Source of the DNA: Arachidicoccus terrestris
Lineage (GTDB): Bacteria > Bacteroidota > Bacteroidia > Chitinophagales > Chitinophagaceae
NCBI RefSeq assembly: GCF_020042345.1
Contig: NZ_CP083387.1
Location: 2,542,001 to 2,606,000, forward strand
Direction of reading: 5' to 3'
DNA: 64,000 bases
This document shows, piece after piece, positions 36,728 to 47,700 of this stretch. The notes beneath the pieces were generated by a model. It saw only the letters and a program-made list of their open reading frames with translations. It made no database searches and was not told where the DNA came from. The stretch's first letter is position 1, and the number at the start of each line of letters is the position of its first letter. The position numbers and the translations under genes were made by a program.

Positions 36728-38695
36728 ATGAACAGATATATTAGATACGGAGTTTTAGGGATCAGTTTCGGACTATGCACTATCCAATCCTGCAAAAAGG
36801 GCTTTCTGGACGAAAATCTGGTTACCTCCCTTAATACGGATGATTTTAAAACACAACAAGGCTTAGACGCCTTGGTGACTGGAATGTACCAGTCCCTAAG
36901 GTTCCATTTTAATTACGAATGGGCTTATACAACTACGGAGTATGGTACGGATGAATTTCAGGTAGGAGGAGACCGTACGATGGAAATGTGGAATTCATAC
37001 AGCAGCAATTTAAATTCCCAGACAGCACATGCCAGAGATATATGGGATAATATGTATGGCAATATCAATTCAGCTAATATTGTCATTGAGAATGTGCCTA
37101 AGTATTATGGAGGAGGAATTGATAAAGATACCAGACTGGGAGAAGGCTATTTTATGCGCGCCTTCGATTATTTTAAATTGGTGAAGCAATACGGAGGAGT
37201 GCCACTTAAACTTACACAATCTACGTCGGTGGAAAGAGCGTTTACGAGGGCTTCTGAACAACAGGTATATCAGCAGGTGATTGATGATTTTACAAAGGCT
37301 TATGATTTGCTTCCTGAAACGCCCGCGGCAACCGGTAGAATTACGAAGTATGCTGCGGCACATTTTCTGGCCAAAGCTTATCTATTCAGAGCCAGTGAAC
37401 TCTATGACAGCTGGAACAGTGAAACGAAAGAGGCCGACCTGCGCAATGCTGTGAAGTATGCGGATCTTGTAATTAACAGTGGCCATTATAGCCTGGCTCC
37501 CAATTATAGTGATCTTTGGAATTTTGAAGCAGTAGACGGCCCCAATGAGCAACTTAATGAAATTATTCTTGCTGCTCAATTCTCTAACAATACGGCCACG
37601 CAGGGAAGGTATGGTAATCAGGTGCATTTATATTATCCTTCTGTGTATCAGAATCTACCGGGTATGCAGCGAGACATTCCCGGCGATAGAGAATTCCAAC
37701 GTATGCGTAGTACGGATTATCTATTGGATGTATTTGACAGGGTCAACGACTCGAGGTTCTGGAAGAGCTTTAAGACAAGCTATCTGTGTAACAAGCCGTC
37801 CGGTGCCCCAAAATGGACCGCAGATTATGCGCCAAACGCTTCTGAGATAGGACAACCTAAGTTTGCAGGAGGGCAAGAGTCTATTCGCTATATTGTCAAT
37901 GGCGCAGGCGACAGCAGATACACCGCGGATAATATCAACTATAGGGCCCCTAGTATGTATGTCCATTATTTTAGTGGAGAAGCTAATAATTATAAAGGCG
38001 AACATGGAAATTACACTACCAGTCAATATGTGGCGTTATCCAAATTTATGGATGGTTCAAGGAGCACTGTTGCGTCGCAGTTTGGCCAGCGGGACGGTAT
38101 TCTGGCCCGACTGGCAGAAACCTATCTTATAGCTGCAGAAGCTTATGGCCGCTTGGGCGAATATGATAAGGCGCTCCCTTATATTAACAAAGTAAGGGAC
38201 AGGGCCGCTTATAAAGATGGCGAAGATCGTTCTTTTTATGTGGATGGAGGTGTTGCCTACAAAAACAATTCTTCCGCCAATGCTGCGACATATGTTTCCT
38301 ATTCTGATCATAATACATACTATGAATCCAATAATCTCCCTGAGACCACTAAAGGAAGCACCTTAAATGAAATGCACCTGAATAGTGTAACTGATATCTT
38401 TAATTCCACGCATGATTTTTATGATGTATTAGGCGTATCTTCTAATGAAGCTAAATTTATTGCTTTTATTTTAAATGAACGTTCACGTGAGCTGGCTGGG
38501 GAATTAATGCGTTGGGAAGACCTGGCAAGGACCAAGACGCTTATTAAACGGGATAATGCTTTTAATGTTGAAGCAACCCCGACTGATAAGGATTATCTTC
38601 GCCCCATTCCACAGTCCTTCCTGGATGCCATTCAAATTGACGGATCAGCACTTAGTGCCGACCAAAAAGAAGCAATGCAGAATCCGGGGTGGTGA
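36728..38695 (+). CDS. SusD/RagB-type surface lipoprotein
   Basis: 655 residues, at the long end for SusD. Lipobox TIQSC (Cys at about residue 22) followed by KKGFLDENLVTS. GEGYFMRAFDYFKLVKQYGGVPL is the conserved helix pair of the family, and ELAGELMRWEDLARTKTLIKR is the C-terminal RagB motif. Extra length is in loops rich in Tyr, Asn and Ser (~300-400 and ~500-560), typical of a binding face for a large oligosaccharide. It starts 18 bp after its SusC; a strong terminator lies 36 bp after its stop, so the SusCD pair is a two-gene transcript. Confidence 0.94.
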   Translation: MNRYIRYGVLGISFGLCTIQSCKKGFLDENLVTSLNTDDFKTQQGLDALVTGMYQSLRFHFNYEWAYTTTEYGTDEFQVGGDRTMEMWNSYSSNLNSQTAHARDIWDNMYGNINSANIVIENVPKYYGGGIDKDTRLGEGYFMRAFDYFKLVKQYGGVPLKLTQSTSVERAFTRASEQQVYQQVIDDFTKAYDLLPETPAATGRITKYAAAHFLAKAYLFRASELYDSWNSETKEADLRNAVKYADLVINSGHYSLAPNYSDLWNFEAVDGPNEQLNEIILAAQFSNNTATQGRYGNQVHLYYPSVYQNLPGMQRDIPGDREFQRMRSTDYLLDVFDRVNDSRFWKSFKTSYLCNKPSGAPKWTADYAPNASEIGQPKFAGGQESIRYIVNGAGDSRYTADNINYRAPSMYVHYFSGEANNYKGEHGNYTTSQYVALSKFMDGSRSTVASQFGQRDGILARLAETYLIAAEAYGRLGEYDKALPYINKVRDRAAYKDGEDRSFYVDGGVAYKNNSSANAATYVSYSDHNTYYESNNLPETTKGSTLNEMHLNSVTDIFNSTHDFYDVLGVSSNEAKFIAFILNERSRELAGELMRWEDLARTKTLIKRDNAFNVEATPTDKDYLRPIPQSFLDAIQIDGSALSADQKEAMQNPGW

Positions 38696-38730
38696 TACGC
38701 GTAATTATTTAGTCTATTAAATAGAGCTTA

Positions 38731-38764
38731 ACCCCTGTCTCCTAAATTAGAGACAGGGGTTTTT
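38731..38764 (+). terminator. Intrinsic terminator after the SusCD pair
   Basis: Perfect 11-bp stem ACCCCTGTCTC / GAGACAGGGGT (38731-38741 and 38750-38760) with loop CTAAATTA, followed directly by TTTT and AT-rich sequence. It ends the transcript from promoter site B and isolates the next gene. Confidence 0.9.
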
Positions 38765-39023
38765 AATTTATGAGATGGCTATGGTGTTACTCTGTTATCC
38801 CGTCTATTGACAAAACCGCCGAAAGAGTTGTCAAGATTCATTGTCAGAAACGCCTATTGCTTAATATATCTAGCTGTGCGTCTCCCCAATAAAACTCTTG
38901 CAATTACTAGCATATTTTAGATTTTCCCGTTTAGCACATCTGCTGATAAAATATATATTTACATATATGAAAAACTTGCATAATTATATATTCTTTGCAT
39001 AACATCTTCTTTTGCAATAAGAA

Positions 39024-39069
39024 GCAGCACAGTACAGGATAGTTCAATCGATTGCCTTTTATAGTTTTG
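39024..39069 (+). promoter_or_regulatory. Tandem 10-bp repeat operator plus -7 box (site C)
   Basis: Direct repeats GCAGCACAGT (39024-39033, the weaker copy) and ACAGGATAGT (39034-39043), an 18-bp spacer, then TAGTTTTG (39062-39069) followed by TT. The layout is superimposable on sites A and B. It is the probable promoter of the pectate-lyase-like gene. Confidence 0.7.
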
Positions 39070-39091
39070 TTTACAAATAAACGTTTGTAAA
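39070..39091 (+). repeat. 8-bp inverted repeat at the presumed transcript start
   Basis: TTTACAAA and TTTGTAAA are perfect reverse complements separated by six bases. The repeat begins directly after the -7 box of site C, so it covers the expected start of transcription: either an operator or a 5' hairpin on the message. Confidence 0.55.
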
Positions 39092-39433
39092 AATAAAATA
39101 TGCATGTATGGGAGCAGGGGCAAATCAAAGAAAGATTGCATAGAAATTTAACCTGATTAATCAGAACGGATTGTTTAAGCACTGAGCGTGTTATCATAAT
39201 CGTATACTTCCGATTGGTCCTGAGATAAAGGATCATTGGCCAAAAGGCAATGGCAATTTGTTGTTTCCATTTGTCTTGCTGTGAGGAGATTGGCAAATGT
39301 TAAAGTAGTTAAGGACTCATTTATCGGCAAACGATAGTTCCAGGATTAGCCGGAGGCATTTGAATGCATGATTGGAATCAAAACCAATGAAATCTGCCTG
39401 AAATTATTCTTTCAAATATTAAACCTATATTCT

Positions 39434-42400
39434 ATGAGAGATTTATTACACCTGTTTAAGAATGTTTTCATTGTTTTGGTCATTTATTTTTTAGGTGGCG
39501 TGTTATGTGTACAGGCACAAACAATCGCTTTTCCCGGTGCACAAGGATTTGGGAAACATGCAATCGGGGCAAGATCGGGCGGTTCTGTCTATCACGTAAC
39601 TAACCTAAATGATGACGGCGCGGGCTCACTACGTGATGCCGTCAGTGCACCCAACCGGATTGTTGTTTTTGACGTTGCGGGTATTATTCGTATTAACAGC
39701 CGGATGATCGTTGCCAATAATATTTATCTGGCTGGCCAGACTGCGCCAGGCGAGGGGATAACGGTTTATGGTAACGGATGGTCATTTTCCGGCGCCAGCA
39801 ATACGATATGCCGGTATATGAAGATCAGGATGGGAATTGTTGGCAGCGATGGTAAAGATGCTAACGGGATTGCGGATGGTCATGATATCATATTTGATCA
39901 CTGTTCGATTTCTTGGGGCAGGGATGAGAATTTTTCCATAAACTCGACCACGGCGTATAATATTACAATTCAAAACTGCATCATCTCTCAAGGCTTAATG
40001 ACCCATTCTGCAGGTGGATTAATTCAGGCTGATAGTATTACTTTATATCGTAACCTTTATGCAGACAACACGACTCGTAACAATAAGGTGAAAGGCAGGA
40101 GCCAATATGTGAATAATATTGTCTACAACTGGAATAACGGAGCGTATATTATGGGTGGTGAATCTGAGGGAGATTCTTATGTGAATGTAACGAATAATTG
40201 TTTTATCCAGGGACCGGAAGATGGCGTCCCGCCTTTCAATCTTGGCAACAGCTCTTTCCATATTTATGCTGCTGATAATATTTTCGACAGCAGTAGGAAT
40301 GGGCGCTTTGATCCTTATTTGATTCCGCCGGGCGAATACGTCGGACCGCCGGATTTTCAGTCGGTGGCATACAACTATCCCCTCCTGCCGGCGTGGTCTG
40401 CACATCAATTATTCGATTCCCTCCTGCCATCAGTAGGGGCCTGCCTTCCATACAGGGATTACGCAGATTACTATGTTATCAATGAAGTAAGATCGCTGGG
40501 TCTAAAAGGTGAATTAATTGCCAATGAGAGCTCGTTGCCTTTTGGCGCACCCACAACATGGAGCTTATGGGCAGGGGTACCCAGAGTCGATACAGATAAT
40601 GATGGAATGCCGGATGTATGGGAAGCTGCCAATGGAACGAACGCCGGAGCGGATGATGCTATGGTGATCGCTGCTAACGGATATACAAATATTGAAAACT
40701 ATATTAACAGTATCACCAAAGATAATTCCCAGGAGTATTTAAGAGTTCCATTAAATCTTCATAAAGATTCTGCCACGCAATCGACTTTATACCTGTCGTG
40801 GCTGGACTACACAGATGGAGAGCATGGATTTTATGTTGAGAAAAAACTAAACGGTACATGGACGCGCATAGACACGACGGATAGAGATGTAAACCATGTC
40901 GCGATTACCGGGATGCTTCCCGAGCAGTCTGACACCTTCCGGGTAATCGCATTTAAAGATAATATGCTGTCTGATTATTCCGGTGAGCTTATTGCCAAGA
41001 CTAAACCCGTAGTTGTGCCCGTTTTAGATACCGCCACTTTTGTGCCTGATCTGACATGGAATGGCAATGTCAGCGGTGAATGGGACAAAACCAGTAATAA
41101 CTGGGTGAATGCAGATAATATGGCAGCTGTGTTTATGGATAGCAGTAAATTGTTGTTTCCCGATAAAGGTACCGCTCAGGTTATACATGTCAACGGTGTG
41201 GTGGCGCCGTCAGACATGTTAATTAGCGGAGATCATGATTATACCCTAAGTGGATCAGGTCAGATCGCCGGCTCCGGTTCATTGAATAAAACCGGTAAAG
41301 GCAGCTTGTCTTTGTTGACGCTGAATGCATACACCGGCCCTTCGGTATTGCATGACGGAACAATAGCCTTTAATACCATTGCCAACGGAGATTCTCTGAG
41401 CGCCATCGGGGCCTCTGCAAACTATGCATTTAACTGGAGATGGCAAGGTGGCCGGTGGCTGTATACGGGAAATACAGCCAGTACAGACCGAAATGCCATC
41501 ATAGACTATACAACCGAATTTAACGTTAGTGACAGCGCAGCCGTTGTGACATTTACCGGCGCGCTGACGGGAGACGGAGGATTGATCAAGTCTGGCCCGG
41601 GTACACTGCTATTAAGAAATGAAAATCCCTATGCGGGTGAAACCGTCGTTAACGGAGGAATACTAGAAGTCAGCCCCGTCAGCAGTGCGACCCTGTCGGA
41701 TGACATAATTGATCAAAACAGGGGAATAGGAACCTCTAATATTCTGAGATTACATAATGGCACCTATCGTACGACAGGTGGAAGCACCACTATCTATGAA
41801 AATTATCCGCTGGATCTGTTTGTAGATGACAGCACTGTGAACGGTTTCGAGCCTTATAGGAATGCAAATCTGTCTATGACGGTGCACGGAAGAGGGATTT
41901 TGAACTATAGGATTCCTTATCTGCGAGAGCTGATTCAGGGTGACTGGAGCGATTTTTCCGGAACACTTATCGCTCACAGCACTGATGAGGGGTTGTTGAT
42001 TATTGATAACAATGTGGGCTTTCCCAACAACCGGGTGGTGGCCACCGGTAAGACAAAGATTGTTAACTGGAATAATAATCAGACAGTCTCCATTGGCGGA
42101 CTCTCGGGAGATGCGACCGCGATGTTATCCTGTGGTGGGGTCAAAACACAATCTTTTGGATTTGGATATACGACTTACTCTATTGGTGGCGCGGGAACCG
42201 ATGAGACCTTTAATGGGTCGATCAACAATCAACCCTATGGTTCAACCAGCAATACGACAGGAGAAACGACTATTATAAAAGAAGGCGCAGGGTACTGGCG
42301 TTTAACCGGAAACAACAACTACAGCGGGACAACAACAATAAATGCGGGAAGACTGATTGTTAATGGAACCAATAACGGTACCGGAAAAGTCATCGTCAGT

Positions 42401-44626
42401 GAGGGTGTCCTGTCTGGAACAGGCTATATCGCCGGAGAAGTAGAGGTGCAGCGTAACGGCGTTTTGAATCCGGGTGATAGTACTTTTGGCGTCTTTACGC
42501 TGAATACAAATCTGGTTTTAGATTCTGGCAGTGTTACGCAGGTTCGTGTCAATAAGGTGCTTGATTCCAGTGACCAAATTGTGGTGAAGGATTCTGTTCA
42601 TTATAATGGCATACTTGAAATAGATACTGTAGGTCCTTTCCAGGCTGGTGATAAATTTAAAATATTTTCCCCCGGGGGATTCGTTTCTGGCAATTTTAGC
42701 GGCTTTAGTCCTGCATCACCAGGTAGTAATTTATACTGGAAGTTTAAACCTGCCACCGGAGAGCTAATGGTGGCTACTGAGGGGTTTGTTTTTGCACCTT
42801 CAGATCTAAAAGCGGAAGCTTCGACTGATATACCGACGTCCACAAGTTCTGTCAGGGTCTCCTGGGTCGACAACTCTGACAGCGAATCATATTTTGTACT
42901 GGAAAGGTCACTGGATAGTCTTCATTTTACACAGGTCGCTATAGTAGCAATGGATACGACCAGCTATATAGATACTGCTCTTGTACCTAATACGACCTAT
43001 TACTATCGGATAAAAGCGGTCGTTAATAATGAACAGGTGTCTGCCTATAGCGCTATTATCACCGTAATGACACCCGTTGACTACTATGTGCCCGTTCTGG
43101 CCTCAGAGCCGGGTCCGGCTAATAACGAGCAACTTTCCGGGATTTTGGGTTCAAAAATAAAACTGACATGGGAAGGGGGAAATTATACAGATAGCTTTGC
43201 GATCTATGTGGGAACAGATTCTGTTCAAATGAATAAAGTGGCGGTGATCGCCTATACTGATACAGCTGCCTTTACACTTACAGGAATTCAAAGTAATACG
43301 ACCTACTATTGGCGAATTGACGCGATTGGAGACGGCCATGTTTCTAGCGGAACCATATGGACTTTTACAACAGGTGACGTTACACATCTGGTTGCACATT
43401 ATAAGTTAGATGAGTCGACAGGGAACACGGCACATGATGCGACGGGCAATCATTTGAACGGGACGGCCAATTTTAGTCCGGAGTGGGGTGTAACCGATGG
43501 CAAATTAAATGGTGCAATGGGGTTTGCAAATGCGGTTGAAGCTGGCGCTGCCTTGGTTGTGCCCGCTTCGGAAGCAATTTTCCTGGACAGTACGTCTTTT
43601 ACAATTTCTCTTTGGGTTAAGATACCCTCGAATACATATTCTTACGCAGAAGGGAAAGACTGTTATCTTGTTCATAAGGGATCGATGGAATCTAATACAG
43701 GTAAGTGGTACGGTATTCAGCTCAAGGATGATAAGTTAACTTTTGCCATCGATGACGGAGTACATAAAAGCAGCCTGAGTGTAAAAATGGAAGGAGACAA
43801 TAATATTTGTGACAACAATTGGAATAATATTGTGGCGATAAGGGATTTACGTTCACAGCATATTTACCTGTATATAAATGGCAGGCTGGCGGGTTCGGTA
43901 TCGAGTAGTTCAACAAAACATATTGGACAGGCCGGTAAACAATTGACCATCGGGAATTCCGTTGAAAATAAGCCCTACAGAGATAAGGTCGATGATATTC
44001 GTTTTTATGATAATGCACTTACGCCATCAGATGTGGCAGATATTTATCAGCTAACCGACGCGGCTTCTAACCCAATATCAGTTGAAAATTTTACCGCAAG
44101 CATTCAAAAAAGTCAGATTGTCCTTCATTGGCAAACGCCAAAAGAGGTCAATAGCCACTTATTTGAAGTGTATCGTTCCAACGATAGTATAAATTATCAA
44201 TTATTAACAGCTGTTCCTGCAAAAGGCTACAGCGACTCTATCAGCAATTATTCTGTCCATGATGATAGGCCTTACCATCCGTCGGACTTTTATCGCTTAG
44301 TCTATGTAGATCAAAACGGTGACAGAGTAACACTTGGTCAAATTAAAATAGTATTTGGAAAAGGCCATAGCGTTTTTAAGGTTTTCCCTAATCCCTTTTA
44401 TGGCAGCAGGTTAAATTTTGCCCTCTCTGGATTTACCGGTAAGGACCGCATTACTGCCAGTCTTTACAGAATGAATGGCTTGCTGGTAAAAACAAAGTCC
44501 TTGAAGACAAACAATAGCAACAATCAGTATACCATTGAGCTAGATGAAAAACTTCCCAGAGGCATGTATCTGCTGGTCGTTACGGATGGGATAAACAAGG
44601 TTTTTGACAAGGTTATTGTAAAATAA
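39434..44626 (+). CDS. Giant chimeric pectate-lyase-like protein with T9SS sorting domain
   Basis: 1730 residues from ATG 39434, which gives a clean signal peptide (to CVQAQ). Domain order: a PL1-like beta-helix (~28-430; FPGAQGFGKHAIGARSGG, GSLRDAVSAPNRIVVFDVAG, HDIIFDHCSISWGRDENFS, KGRSQYVNNIVYNWNNGAY); a calcium-loop linker DTDNDGMPDVWEAANG; an FN3-like domain (~450-525); an autotransporter-passenger-like repeat region (~540-1115; GTLLLRNENPYAGETVVNGG, GNNNYSGTTTINAGRLIVNG); two FN3-like domains (~1122-1310); a LamG/ConA-like domain (~1319-1500); a beta linker; and a type A T9SS C-terminal domain (~1647-1730; FKVFPNPF...GMYLLVV, ending in Lys). Predicted secreted or surface-anchored pectinolytic enzyme. 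Monocistronic, from site C. Confidence 0.88.
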   Translation: MRDLLHLFKNVFIVLVIYFLGGVLCVQAQTIAFPGAQGFGKHAIGARSGGSVYHVTNLNDDGAGSLRDAVSAPNRIVVFDVAGIIRINSRMIVANNIYLAGQTAPGEGITVYGNGWSFSGASNTICRYMKIRMGIVGSDGKDANGIADGHDIIFDHCSISWGRDENFSINSTTAYNITIQNCIISQGLMTHSAGGLIQADSITLYRNLYADNTTRNNKVKGRSQYVNNIVYNWNNGAYIMGGESEGDSYVNVTNNCFIQGPEDGVPPFNLGNSSFHIYAADNIFDSSRNGRFDPYLIPPGEYVGPPDFQSVAYNYPLLPAWSAHQLFDSLLPSVGACLPYRDYADYYVINEVRSLGLKGELIANESSLPFGAPTTWSLWAGVPRVDTDNDGMPDVWEAANGTNAGADDAMVIAANGYTNIENYINSITKDNSQEYLRVPLNLHKDSATQSTLYLSWLDYTDGEHGFYVEKKLNGTWTRIDTTDRDVNHVAITGMLPEQSDTFRVIAFKDNMLSDYSGELIAKTKPVVVPVLDTATFVPDLTWNGNVSGEWDKTSNNWVNADNMAAVFMDSSKLLFPDKGTAQVIHVNGVVAPSDMLISGDHDYTLSGSGQIAGSGSLNKTGKGSLSLLTLNAYTGPSVLHDGTIAFNTIANGDSLSAIGASANYAFNWRWQGGRWLYTGNTASTDRNAIIDYTTEFNVSDSAAVVTFTGALTGDGGLIKSGPGTLLLRNENPYAGETVVNGGILEVSPVSSATLSDDIIDQNRGIGTSNILRLHNGTYRTTGGSTTIYENYPLDLFVDDSTVNGFEPYRNANLSMTVHGRGILNYRIPYLRELIQGDWSDFSGTLIAHSTDEGLLIIDNNVGFPNNRVVATGKTKIVNWNNNQTVSIGGLSGDATAMLSCGGVKTQSFGFGYTTYSIGGAGTDETFNGSINNQPYGSTSNTTGETTIIKEGAGYWRLTGNNNYSGTTTINAGRLIVNGTNNGTGKVIVSEGVLSGTGYIAGEVEVQRNGVLNPGDSTFGVFTLNTNLVLDSGSVTQVRVNKVLDSSDQIVVKDSVHYNGILEIDTVGPFQAGDKFKIFSPGGFVSGNFSGFSPASPGSNLYWKFKPATGELMVATEGFVFAPSDLKAEASTDIPTSTSSVRVSWVDNSDSESYFVLERSLDSLHFTQVAIVAMDTTSYIDTALVPNTTYYYRIKAVVNNEQVSAYSAIITVMTPVDYYVPVLASEPGPANNEQLSGILGSKIKLTWEGGNYTDSFAIYVGTDSVQMNKVAVIAYTDTAAFTLTGIQSNTTYYWRIDAIGDGHVSSGTIWTFTTGDVTHLVAHYKLDESTGNTAHDATGNHLNGTANFSPEWGVTDGKLNGAMGFANAVEAGAALVVPASEAIFLDSTSFTISLWVKIPSNTYSYAEGKDCYLVHKGSMESNTGKWYGIQLKDDKLTFAIDDGVHKSSLSVKMEGDNNICDNNWNNIVAIRDLRSQHIYLYINGRLAGSVSSSSTKHIGQAGKQLTIGNSVENKPYRDKVDDIRFYDNALTPSDVADIYQLTDAASNPISVENFTASIQKSQIVLHWQTPKEVNSHLFEVYRSNDSINYQLLTAVPAKGYSDSISNYSVHDDRPYHPSDFYRLVYVDQNGDRVTLGQIKIVFGKGHSVFKVFPNPFYGSRLNFALSGFTGKDRITASLYRMNGLLVKTKSLKTNNSNNQYTIELDEKLPRGMYLLVVTDGINKVFDKVIVK

Positions 44627-44774
44627 TTTTACGGGCAAGCCCGGCGAGGTTTATTGGCGGAGGGCAAAGCCAAACATGTGCCAGTGTTCACAAAATGATG
44701 CTGTTCCAGGCGGTACCTGGCAGTGTGTAGCTGAGTGCATAATGATATTCGTTAAATAATTTAAATGTGATTAT

Positions 44775-47700
44775 ATGAGAATTAGATTTTGTTTATTATT
44801 CAGTTGTATAACTTACATGTTTGTTTTGATGGCAAACAGTGTTTATGCGCAAAACCATCCGGTTCATCTAACGGGGACAGTTTTGGGAGAGTCGGGTCCG
44901 CTTCCCGGTGTAAATGTGTATGTGGAAGGAAGCTCCAGTGGTGTTTTGACAGATAAAGACGGACAGTTCAATCTGGCGATATCGACAAGTGATTCACTAC
45001 TGACATTTTCGTTTGTAGGATACGAAAAGCAAACTGTGACAATAGGAAGTAAGAGAATATTTAATATCCGGCTGACGCCCGTGAGCGATGCATTAAATGA
45101 CGTTGTCGTTATCGGCTATGGTACCAGCCAAAAAAAGGATCTGACCGGTTCTGTTGCTACGGTATCGGGAGATGAAATCAAACAGATTCCTGTTGCAACT
45201 GCAGCACAGGCCATTACAGGTAAAATTCCCGGTGTAAATGTTGTCACCCAAAGCGGCGCTCCGGGGGCAGATATCAATATCGTCGTGCGTGGCGGAACAT
45301 CCATTACGCAAAGCATATCGCCTCTTTATATTGTAGATGGTTTTGAAAGCGGAGACCTGACATCTATTGACGTCAATGATATAGAAACGGTAACCGTTCT
45401 TAAAGATGCTTCAGCTACAGCGATCTATGGCGCCAGAGGTTCTAATGGTGTAATAGTCATCACCACCAAATCAGGAAAGGCGGGAAAAACTAAGGTGTCT
45501 TATAATGGGTTTATAGATATTCAGCGCCTCACGCATCCATTGAAGTTAATGAATCCGGCACAATATGTGGGCTACCAGTATGCGTATCAATTACTGCAAG
45601 GCAATCAGCTTGATTGGGCAACAAACTTTGGCGGAGATATTGATGATCCGGGTTTCTATTCCGGTGCTGCTGGCTACATTCACGACACATATGGGTCTGA
45701 TCCGGGTATTGACTGGCAAGATCTCGTTTTTGGAGGGTCGGCGATCATGCAAAATCACAGTCTGTCTGTCTCGGGCGGAAATTCAAAAACAAGGTTTTTA
45801 TTGAACGGTAATGTCATGGATCAGGACGGTATCTTAGCCAAACATGGCGATCAGAAGTTTAACCTTAGATTTAAAATAAATCATCAGATCAGTAAAAGAG
45901 TAAGCATCGATTTTAACTCGAATTTTAGCGATAGAAGAATTGACGGGGGAGGGTCTCTGGGGGGCGCTTTAAGAATGAGTATTTTGCAACCCCCGACAGG
46001 AGGGGTACGTTTCACGGATCAGGAACTTATCACCATGGATTTGACGGATTCGATGCGTAAAACGGATCCCCAGTATGATGCTTACAATCCTATTATATTT
46101 AATAATGCTAACACGCAAAAGAGTAAAAGAAGGACCTTTACTGCAAACCTGGGAATTGATATTTCGATTCTGAAAAACCTTACCTGGAGATCACAGGCCA
46201 GTTATAACTGGACACAAACCAATAACACAACCTGGAATGAAGGCATTACAGCGAATGTGATTGAAGCACATGGAGGCCCTTATGGCAGTATCTCTAATGG
46301 CGAAGGTGACGCCTGGCAAGTTACAAACACCCTGACATGGAAACAGGAGTTTGGCCTGCATCATCTCACTGTTATGCTGGGACAGCAGACGAATGCCGCA
46401 CAAAGCAGTTCCTCTAGCAATACCTATGACGGCTTTAATGAAAATAATTTTGGTTTGAATAATATTGGAATGGCGACCAATTTATACGCAAAATCTTCCG
46501 GTCTCAGCAAATCAAGAACAGTCTCGGCGTTTGGACGTGTAATGTATAATTATGGTAACAGATATCTTCTTACAGCGACCTTGCGGGGAGATGGCGTGTC
46601 AAAGTTCGCAGTTGGCCACAGGTGGGGTACGTTTCCTTCGATGTCTGCTGCCTGGCGGATCTCGCAGGAGAAATTCATGAAAAGTAGTAACATATTTGAC
46701 GATTTGAAGTTGCGCGTGGGCTACGGTACAACCGGGAACAGCGACATAAGCAATTATATGTATGTTACTTCATACGGAGCGGGCTTTTATGCTATAGATC
46801 GCCAGGAGGTAAGTACACTTGTTCCCGGAGGGACGCTTGCCAATCCTCTTGTTCAATGGGAAAAGACCAGCACAAAAGACCTGGGCATAGATATGGCGAT
46901 TTTAAACAGCAGAATCAGTTTAACAGCAGACTATTATATTAACGAGTCTAAAAACTTATTGCTCAAAGCCAGTATACCCACTTCGACGGGCTATTCCAAT
47001 CAATACCAGAATATTGGCGCCATTCGCAACAGTGGTTTTGAATTTTCCCTTACGACTCAAAATATTCGCTCCGGCAACTTTACGTGGACAACAAATCTTA
47101 ATATGTCATTTAACCGTTCTAAAGTCCTGTCTCTGGCCAATGATAACAGCACGTTGTATTCGGGTTCTTTTATTGTCGAAGTAGGTAAACCCCTGGGACA
47201 GTTCTATGGTTACAAGTATGATGGCATTTATACGACAGATGATTTTACCCAGAATAGCGATGGCTCTTATAGCCTGAACGGCGGCATTGCCCGGGAAAAA
47301 GGGCGCTCTTCTCAGGTTAAGCCAGGTGATATCAAGTTTAAACCAACCGCTGGCAACCAGGACGATAACGGTAATCCGGTGTGGTCTACTGATGACAGGA
47401 CTGTGATTGGCCATTCGGCACCGGATTTTACAGGTGGAATCACGAACGATTTTTCATATAAAGGATTCGACCTCAGCATATTTATGAATTTTAGCTACGG
47501 CAACCAGGTCTTTAATGAAAATAATCAACGCTTTTTAGGCCCCAGGTTGCCTAATCAGGAGGCGCTGGCCATCATGGATAGCCGTTTCAGGTTGATAGAT
47601 CCCACGACAGGTAAAGAAACAACTGATTTAACGCGGCTTGCCGCTCTGAATCCCCGGCAACATGACCCCCGAGCAGTCTGGAGTGTAAACCCAAACAATA

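Larger units (their letters stand above)
38765..39433. other. 669-bp intergenic region upstream of the pectate lyase
   Basis: AT-rich, without a credible gene; short minus-strand frames here (around 38931-39296) have no homology I can recognise and cross the promoter. It holds promoter site C (39024-39069) and an 8-bp inverted repeat just after it (39070-39091), leaving a leader of about 350 bases before ATG 39434. Confidence 0.6.

Noticed and set aside
38931-39296. 121-codon minus-strand open frame in the gap before the pectate lyase
   Set aside because: It covers promoter site C, is poorly coding-like and shows no family motif.
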